NCBI GenBank assembly: GCA_017163975.1
Contig: JAFFSR010000307.1
Span: forward strand, 124,001-188,000
From: Anastatus disparis
Lineage: Eukaryota > Arthropoda > Insecta > Hymenoptera > Eupelmidae
DNA: 64,000 nt
Reading direction: 5' to 3'
Under the pieces are notes generated by a model, which saw only the letters and a list, made by a program, of their open reading frames with translations, ran no database searches and was not told where the DNA came from. The position numbers were made by a program, and so were the translations under genes. Shown piece after piece: positions 57,050 to 64,000 of this stretch (positions are counted from its first letter, which is position 1; each line of letters starts with the position of its first letter).

Positions 57050-58900
57050 CCTTCCAACGAAAACTTCATGGAATCATTCTAAAATCTTTCATGCAATATT
57101 CCACTGGAAGATTACTTAAATCTTTCTGTGAAATATTTCGTGGAATATTTCTGGAAGATTTAAGTAATATTCCGCTGTACAATTTTAAAGTTTTTTGAAA
57201 TCTTCCAATGAAATATTTATGGAATCTTCCTTAAATCTTTTATGAAATATTTCACCGCAAGATTACTGGAATCTTTCTGTGAAATATTTCGAGGAATATT
57301 TCTGGAATATTTATGTACTATTCCGCTGTACGCTTTTGAAGTTTTTCGGAATCTTCCAACAAAACGTTTATGGAATCTCCCTGAAATCTTTCATGAAATA
57401 TTCCATCGGAAGATTACTTTAATCTTTTTGTGGAATATTTCGTGGAATATTTCTGGAAGATTTATGTAATATTTCGCTGTACGATTTTAAAGTTTTTCGA
57501 AATCATTCAATGAAATGTTTATGGAATCTTACTGAAATCTTTCATGAAATATTCCACCGGAAGATTACTGAAAACTTTCTGTGAAATATTTCGTGGAATA
57601 TTTATGAAAGATTTATGTTATATTCCACTGTACGATTTTAAAGTTTTTTGGAATCTGCCAGCGAAATGTTTATGGAAGCTTACTAAAATTTTTCATGAAA
57701 TATTTCACTGAAAGATGACCTAAATCTTTCTGTAAAATACTTAGTGGAATATTTCTGGAAGATGTATGTAATATTCCGCTGTACAATTTTAAAATTTTTC
57801 GGAATCTGCAAGCAAAATGTTTATGGAATCTCCCTATAATCTTTCATGAAATATTCCACCGGAAGATTACTTAAATCTTTCTGTGAAATATTTCGTGGAA
57901 TATTCATGGAAGATTTATGTTATATTCCACTGTACGATTTTAAAGTTTTTTGGAATCTGCTAGCGAAATGTTTATGGAATCTTACTAAAATCTTTCATGA
58001 AATATTTCACTGAAAGACGACCTAAATCTTTCTGTAAAATACTTAGTGGAATATTTCTGGAAGATGTATGTAATATTCCGCTGTACAATTTTAAAATTTT
58101 TCGGAATCTGCAAGCAAAATGTTTATGGAATCTCCCTATAATCTTTCATGAAATATTCCACCGGAAGATTACTTAAATCTTTCTGTGAAATATTTCGTGG
58201 AATATTCATGGAAGATTTATGTTATATTCCACTGTACGATTTTAAAGTTTTTTGGAATCTGCTAGCGAAATGTTTATGGAATCTTACTAAAATCTTTCAT
58301 GAAATATTTCACTGAAAGATGACCTAAATCTTTCTGTAAAATATTTAGTGGAATATTTCTGGAAGATGTATGTAATATTCCGCTGTACAATTTTAAAATT
58401 TTTCGGAATCTGCAAGCAAAATGTTTATGGAATCTCCTATAATCTTTCATGAAATATTCCACGGAAGATTACTTAAATCTTTCTGTGAAATATTTCGTGG
58501 AATATTCATGGAAGATTTATGTTATATTCCACTGTACGATTTTAAAGTTTTTTGGAATCTGCTAGCGAAATGTTTATGGAATCTTACTAAAATCTTTCAT
58601 GAAATATTTCACTGAAAGATGACCTAAATCTTTCTGTAAAATATTTAGTGGAATATTTCTGGAAGATGTATGTAATATTCCGCTGTACAATTTTAAAATT
58701 TTTCGGAATCTGCAAGCAAAATGTTTATGGAATCTTCCTATAATCTTTCATGAAATATTCCACCGGAAGATTACTTAAATCTTTCAGTGAAATATTTTCT
58801 GAAATATTCCTGGGAGATTTATGTAATATTCTTCTGTTAGATTTTGAAGTTTTTCGCAATCTTCCAGCGAAATATTCATGAAATTTTACTCTAATCTTCC
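57050..58900 (+). repeat. 150-bp satellite with ~301-bp dimeric higher-order repeat
   Basis: TTTATGGAATC (or a one-base variant) at ~57220, 57367, 57518, 57669, 57820, 57971, 58122, 58273, 58423, 58573 and 58723, i.e. every ~150 bp. From ~57669 two monomer types alternate (TGCTAGCGAAATG then TGCAAGCAAAATG). Consecutive ~301-bp dimers are nearly identical, while the two monomer types differ clearly. This is true higher-order structure made by recent unequal exchange. Confidence 0.92.
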
Positions 58901-59200
58901 ATGAAATATTCCACTGGAATATTTCATAAACATAACATAATATTTCATGAAATATTTCAGAAATCTTCCGTGAATATTTCATGGAATATTTCGAAAAAGT
59001 TTTTTAACATTCCTTTGAAATATTCCATAAATATTCCTGGAAGCTTTTAATGGAAGATTCCAGTAAAATATTTCGAAATATCCCGTGAAGACTTCCTAGA
59101 ATCTGCATTGAAGGTTCCATTGAAATATTCCAGTGAAATATTTCGAAATATTTCAGTGAAATCTTCCATACTGTGTGGGTTATCACATGTTTTACATTTG
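58901..59200. repeat. Degenerate end of the satellite
   Basis: GAAATATTCC and AAATATTTCG motifs without clean period. Confidence 0.6.
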
Positions 59201-59799
59201 ATATTTTCATTTAATGTGGGCAAATCCGTTATATCGTAGACTTTCATAATTTTACTTGCTATTTGTTAATCAAATGCATCGTTTATTTGTTTTCTTTTTT
59301 GGAGAGCATAGGATTCTGGCATCTTTATATTGATACTCTGAGGCATTTTGATTGGTAAAATTTTTAATTCTAAATTACTTAAAGTCTAATTAAACTCTTC
59401 TGCCACAGCCTCACTACAAAAAACTTTCAATTCCGAAGATTGTTGACTGCTTGAGGTAGATGTAATTGGTGTATTTTTCATTTCAACTAAAAATATTTTT
59501 GTAAAATGAAGGACATTTTTTATCCTTTCTAGAAAAAGAAGAATTCGGATATAAGCACTTCAAAGGCTTCGTTAGATCGCCGAATTCTCTAAACGGATTT
59601 TTGGCGTAATCGTAAACAACTTTTCTGTGCCTTTCTTTCAAATCCTTGCACTTAGTCTTAACAACCAGTGATGCCATCATTATTAATTAGTTCTCCGACG
59701 GAGAAAAAAAAAATTTTTGTTTGACAATTTTATTCCTGATCTTACTTGTCTTATATACTTAAATGCATTAATTCGTTAATGAGAATTGAAGAAAAGAAA
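59201..59799 (-). other. Spacer with an unassigned minus-strand open frame (59483-59680)
   Basis: The frame reads KCKDLKERHRKVVYDYAKNP, then FGDLTKPLKCLYPNSSF: basic and Cys-containing, 65 codons. It starts ~120 bp inside the TIR at 59800 and points inward, so it could be the first exon of that transposon's lost gene (inference). No domain recognised. Confidence 0.3.
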
Positions 59800-60661
59800 A
59801 AAACTTCTATTTTTATAAATTAAAAATCGTGATAACTTTGGTTCTAATTGATAAAAAAATTTGATCGGGAGTTTATTTTAAAGATTTTTGTTAATATTTT
59901 TTATAATATAATAAATAAAAGCATAAACAAATTGTAAGAAGACGGAACAGTTGGAAAAATGGTATGATGCGCGATGGTATCGATGCTTCAAAATGGGAAA
60001 TATAAAAAAACGTTTTAAAATTTGTTTGAAAAAAATAAGACAAAATTGCATATTCTCACCTTTTCTCAAAGTAAGTATTTTTTATGTATAAAAAAAAAAC
60101 TTAAAAGAAAATAATTTTTGAAAAAATCGCTTTTAAAAAAAAATTCGCTGCTTCCGATTTCCTATGGATAACTAAGAGAGATCAACTCGTATAGCAAAAA
60201 TTGGAACAGTGTTTGAAACTAGACTAAATTCTGCACATTATCATTAAGAGAATGTCCAAAAAGGTCAAAGTTGACGGTGCTACGGCAATTTAAAAATTGA
60301 GGTTTATTTTCAGTATTTTAATTTTTATTTTTACACTCAACACTAAATACGCTGTATAGTCTATGATGATAAATCAAAAGGCCAATTAAAGACATACGCT
60401 GTAGTAAGGAAAAAACATGTTTTCGAGTGTTCTACAAGGTAAATTTTATTTTCATATACATATTGGAAGGTATATTTATCATTTGGAAGAGAAAAAGAAA
60501 TCAATCAGTGAGGGCCTGCATGAATCTGAATGGAATCAGTTACATAATGTTTATTTTAGTATAACAATATACTGATATTTAAAATAAATGTGAAGACCCC
60601 TCCATGAAGGACTTATTGTTAAAGTTAGTGAAATAGCCAATATGTATTTATATATGTGTTA

Positions 60662-61067
60662 GTGACCCCCCTTAATTTGAAGAATGGTTGATCGGACATA
60701 AAATTAGCTTACATAAAAGCTTTAAGAATTTTCGTGTGCGAAATAACGGTGACCTTCGATTTGACCTTGATCTTGACCTTCAAGATCATTTGGAGACTAA
60801 CTTCAGATTTACAAATCGACAATGACCTTAACCTTAAGGTTAAACTTAAGGTCATACCGAATAATAAAATTTTTCGTTCTCTCCATTCCCGAGGTCAAAA
60901 TTATGGGGTACCATTTAAAAATCTCAATTTGACCTCAAAATGACTTTCAAGATCAGGGTCAAAGTTACATTTATAGTCACCGTTGGGTCGCCCACGTAAA
61001 ATCATTAAACTTTTATGGAGGTTATTTTTTTGTCCGATTAACCATTTTTCAAATAGAGGGGGGTCAC
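60662..61067. mobile_element. 406-bp MITE rich in TGACCTTGA-type half-sites
   Basis: Terminal inverted repeats of ~90 bp start GTGACCCCCC and include AATGGTT(G/A)ATCGGAC. The core (60750-60965) has repeated AGGTCA-type half-sites in both orientations (TGACCTTGATCTTGACCTTC; TTAACCTTAAGG; CAAGATCAGGGTCAAAG). Non-coding. Confidence 0.8.
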
Positions 61068-61133
61068 ATACTTTATGAACGCCCTTTATATATACATATT
61101 ATATATATATATATATAGTTATATAAAAAAAAA
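61068..61133. repeat. (TA)n microsatellite and A-rich tract
   Basis: TA repeats around 61086-61125 followed by poly-A. Confidence 0.85.
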
Positions 61134-61625
61134 CCTCCTCATCTACCCCTCATTTTTCCTCCCCCTCTTTTGTATGCTTAAAACATCACAATCCACCCCT
61201 CAAAATAACGTAAAAATCTGTCTAGAAATGATCTTTTTTGAGAAAAAAAAGACACCCCTCTACTACCCAAGTCACCCCTTTTGCTACCCCTCGTACGTCA
61301 CTCACCCCCCCCCTCAGATAATTTAGCTAAATTTACCTTATTTTATCAATGTATTTGTTACTCATTCTCTATACCACTACTATCACTCTTTCCACTACTA
61401 CCCCATCACTCCTACCCCTCATTTTTTTCTCCTCCAAAAAAATCAAAAGTCACCCCTCAAAATAACGTAAAAATGTCTCTTGAAATGTCTTTTAAAAAAA
61501 AAAAAAAAAAGATTTCCCCCTCTACCCCAGTCACCCCTCTCCTACCCAAGTCTACCCCTCAGTCCACAAATCACCCCCTCACTACCCCTCTTGCTACCCC
61601 TCATGTCCCTAATACACTATTCATA
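61134..61625 (+). repeat. CTACCCCTC-rich strand-asymmetric repeat
   Basis: Two diverged copies ~275 bp apart (61134-61320 and 61408-61625), each with CTACCCCTCATTTTT, CACCCCTCAAAATAACGTAA, an A-run and a cluster of CTACCC/CACCCCT motifs. The + strand is almost G-free. The minus strand carries many GGGG runs that could form quadruplexes. The long open frames here are compositional. Confidence 0.8.
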
Positions 61626-63008
61626 ATCATTTAGTGTTTATTTTTATATCGTTAATTAAATATTTAAATTTTACCAATATTTTTTCAAAAAACCTTCTTG
61701 TTTGATGACTCCAATACTTTAGAGACCAAATTTGGTTATGAAAAATATTGGTATTTAATTATCTTAAATATATTGATTCTTTATTTTATTTTTAAACGTC
61801 AATTATTTATTTGAAATATAAACTATTAAGAAAAAAGTTTTTTAATATTATATTTATGAAATAATTGCTTAAGGCTATATAATGGAATATATATTTAATA
61901 CATAGTTAATAATATTATAGATTATTGATATAATTATTTTTTAACTATCAAATAATAACTACGTTCGTTAGACAACTTTCCACACCACCCATACTGAGAC
62001 AAAAAAAATTAAAAACTTCTACTTTCAACATTTAAGCTTACTTTTTTTGGGTCCAAGCTGTATTTGCCTAAAAGTAAAGCACATTTTACTTTGTCTTGAT
62101 TGTCTTGGTCAGAAAAACTTATTAAAAAATTTCCTACATCTAAAAGATTCTTCCTTCAGGTTAGCTTAAATTTGTTTTCTTGTTGTCTTGAGTTTATCTT
62201 GTGAAAGTTTTAAGTAGAAGTTTTTATTTTTTTTATCAGTTTAACGAGGTATTGTCAATGGCGCGTTGGGTTTTTTTATGTTGTTTATAAAGAAAAATTA
62301 AACAATAAAAATGGTACTCTTCGCCAGTAGCCCTACATAACCAATTTTAAAATAATATAAATTTAAAAAAATTTTTCACATTTCTTAATGTCAAAAGTAA
62401 AAATGTTATTGTAAGTTTTTTATTAATTAAAAAGATAAAATTTATAATAATTATTAATTCGTTTAGTTATAAAAAAGTAAAAATGAAAATTATATTGTTA
62501 ATGTAAAATTTTATCTTTTATACTCTTTATACAAATAAATAAAGTTATATAATTTTTATTTTATTTTTCTCTAATATTTTCAATATTTTAAGGAATATAT
62601 TTATATCCTTTTCGTTTGTTTATATTTAAACAGTTATAATATAAATTATATAACAAATTATAAATTTTTTATATAAAGAGTGTGATATTAATTTTTTAAT
62701 ATTTAAATAAACAATTTAATTAAATTTAATTCTTTAAAAAACGATTTTATATAAATTTATAATATAATTTTAATATATTTATTTTAAAATTATAACTCTA
62801 GTTATTATGATATTCTTACCTATTTTATTGTTTTTAATATATATTTAAATCAATCTAAAATAAAATAAATCATAATTAATTAATTTATAAAGAAATATTA
62901 AATTATAAGTATTTTAAATTTTAATTATATATTATTTTAAAATATAATATTAAAAAATAAACTTAATATAAACTAATTATAATGTAATAAAAAAATATAC
63001 TTTTCTAA
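61626..63008. other. Extremely AT-rich non-coding stretch
   Basis: A+T rises to about nine tenths by 62340-63000. No tandem unit or gene seen. It may be flank or non-coding part of the Helitron that begins at ~63009. Confidence 0.5.
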
Positions 63009-64000
63009 AATTTTAAAGATTTACGAACTTATGAAAATGTAACTTATAATACTTATAAAGAAACTGCTCTTGCAATGAATTTAATAGAACACGAAAAACA
63101 AATTTAATATATTTTTGAAGAAGCATGCCATGTTATGTTACCAGTACAATTACGTAAATTTTTTGCATGTTTTTTATTATGTGAAAATATTCAAGGTAAC
63201 ATTATTTGGGAAAAATATAAAAAAATTTTTATTGAAGATTTTAGAGAAAATAAAGAAAACAAAGCTTTATCCCATATTAATCGAATATTAAATTCAGAAC
63301 AAATGTCATGTGAAAATTTTGGTTTACCTGAACCAAATGAAAACTATATCGAGGAAAACGAAGAAATTAATGATGAAATTATAATTTTTAATAAAAAAAA
63401 ATTTGATAAAATGTATAAACAATTGAATAACGATCAAAAAAATATTTTTGAACAAATAATAAATAATAATCATAAAATTTTTTTCATAGATGGACCAGGA
63501 GGTTCTGGAAAAACATTTTTATATGAAAAATTAATATATTATTTTATAACAATAAAAAAAAAATTCTTATTAATGGCTTGGACAGGTATTGCTTCAATTT
63601 TACTACCAAAAGGTTTAATCAGTCACCGAACTTTTAGATTACCGTTAGACTTAAACAATATTGAAAGTGCATTTTTAAAATTTGACTCAGATAAGAAAAA
63701 ATTAAGAGAAGCAAATGTAATTATATGGGACGAAGCATCGATGATTCCTAAAAAAGCTTTAGAAATAGTTGACAAAACATTAAAAGATGTCTGTCATAAT
63801 AATGAAATTTTTGAAGGAAAAATTATTATTTTAGGTGGAGATTTTCGTCAAATTTTACCTATATTAAAACATGGAAATAAAAATACAATTATAGAACAAA
63901 CTATAAAATATTCAACCCTATGGCCCATGTTTCATATTTTTAAATTAAAAAAAAATATAAGATCTAATGATGAAAATTTTTCATCATTTTCATTAGATAT
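63009..64000 (+). pseudogene. Helitron PIF1-like helicase, partial, one stop, runs off window
   Basis: Reads NFKDLRTYENVTYNTYKETA and LAMNLIEHEKQI, TAA 63105-63107, then open to the window end (~297 codons). Helicase motifs: Walker A GPGGSGKT (~63494), TGIAS (~63584), HRTFRLPLDL, Walker B IIWDEASM (~63721) and GGDFRQILPI (~63835). The segment before Walker A (FEEACHVMLPVQLRKFFAC, LPEPNE) is typical of Helitron Rep/Hel proteins, which unwind DNA for rolling-circle transposition. The N-terminal Rep part is absent before 63009, where coding similarity begins abruptly. Codons are almost all A/T-ending, unlike the LINE genes. A decayed relative lies at 46411-46680. Confidence 0.85.

Larger units (their letters stand above)
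50027..60542. mobile_element. Long-TIR transposon pair enclosing satellites (same family as 36067-39883)
   Basis: Arms 50027-~50760 and ~59800-60542 are inverted copies that also match the TIRs of 36067-39883 (CTGATTCCATTCAG, CATGCAGGCC, CGTCAACTTTTGACC-type blocks). The right arm has a ~44-bp extra segment (~60350-60400). Either one element expanded by satellite and LINE insertions, or two separate copies in opposite orientation. The interior lacks the transposase seen in the 3.8-kb element. Confidence 0.55.

Noticed and set aside
61075..61634. Open frames of 83 and 117 codons rich in Pro and Ser
   Set aside because: Produced by the G-free CCCCT-rich repeat; compositional.
61640..63008. Nuclear copy of mitochondrial DNA because of extreme AT content
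   Set aside because: No mitochondrial gene sequence can be read; the adjacent coding sequence is a Helitron helicase.
63009..64000. Viral helicase from a large DNA virus
   Set aside because: The segment before Walker A matches Helitron Rep/Hel proteins, and a decayed relative at 46411 shares that segment.

Overview
This is eukaryotic, repeat-dominated, AT-rich DNA without any recognisable single-copy host gene. The reverse-transcriptase and ORF1 types, the long CT microsatellites, the Helitron helicase pieces and the many foldback-type DNA transposons fit an arthropod, most likely an insect. I cannot name the species, and a parasitoid-wasp-like genome is only a guess.

Layout. (1) 1-19.2 kb holds five copies of CR1/L2/Jockey-like non-LTR retrotransposons, all on the + strand and head to tail, each separated from the next by a (CT)n tract. 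Copies at 1-3026 and 8767-13389 are close relatives. The copy at 3093-4353 is a 5'-truncated relative. The copies at 4430-8187 and 13480-19140 belong to clearly different subfamilies. All share a 3' hairpin with covarying stems, then AAATAAA and a short tandem tail that runs into (TC)n. Only ORF1 of the 8767 copy is fully open; every ORF2 is broken. (2) 19.2-21.4 kb holds a duplicated flank, degenerate satellite and a 0.8-kb inverted-repeat element. (3) 21.4-31.3 kb is a 9.9-kb foldback-like structure: two oppositely oriented arms of ~131-bp repeats around a ~1.5-kb loop. (4) 31.4-36 kb holds satellite plus two near-perfect palindromic elements (674 bp and 1.6 kb). (5) 36.0-45.4 kb is a nest: a palindromic satellite-like element split by a 3.8-kb and a 4.2-kb long-TIR transposon, both with dead transposase, each hit in turn by small elements with 2-bp target duplications. 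(6) 45.4-50 kb is mostly featureless AT-rich DNA with a dead Helitron helicase fragment. (7) 50.0-60.5 kb lies between two inverted ~740-bp arms of the same family as the 3.8-kb element and is filled with 150-153-bp satellites and LINE fragments. (8) 60.6-64 kb holds a small MITE rich in nuclear-receptor half-sites, a CCCCT-rich repeat, a very AT-rich stretch and a partial Helitron PIF1-like helicase running off the end.

How it fits together. The LINE array looks like repeated integration of one retrotransposon lineage into the same CT microsatellite in the same orientation, with the microsatellite regenerated at each junction. The rest is a graveyard of nested palindromic DNA transposons in satellite. 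The candidates for something new are the CT-targeted LINE lineage with its covarying 3' hairpin and AUG-less ORF2, the foldback-like array at 21.4-31.3 kb, and a small-element family with CACnGA termini and 2-bp YA duplications. All alignments, copy counts and periods were made by eye.
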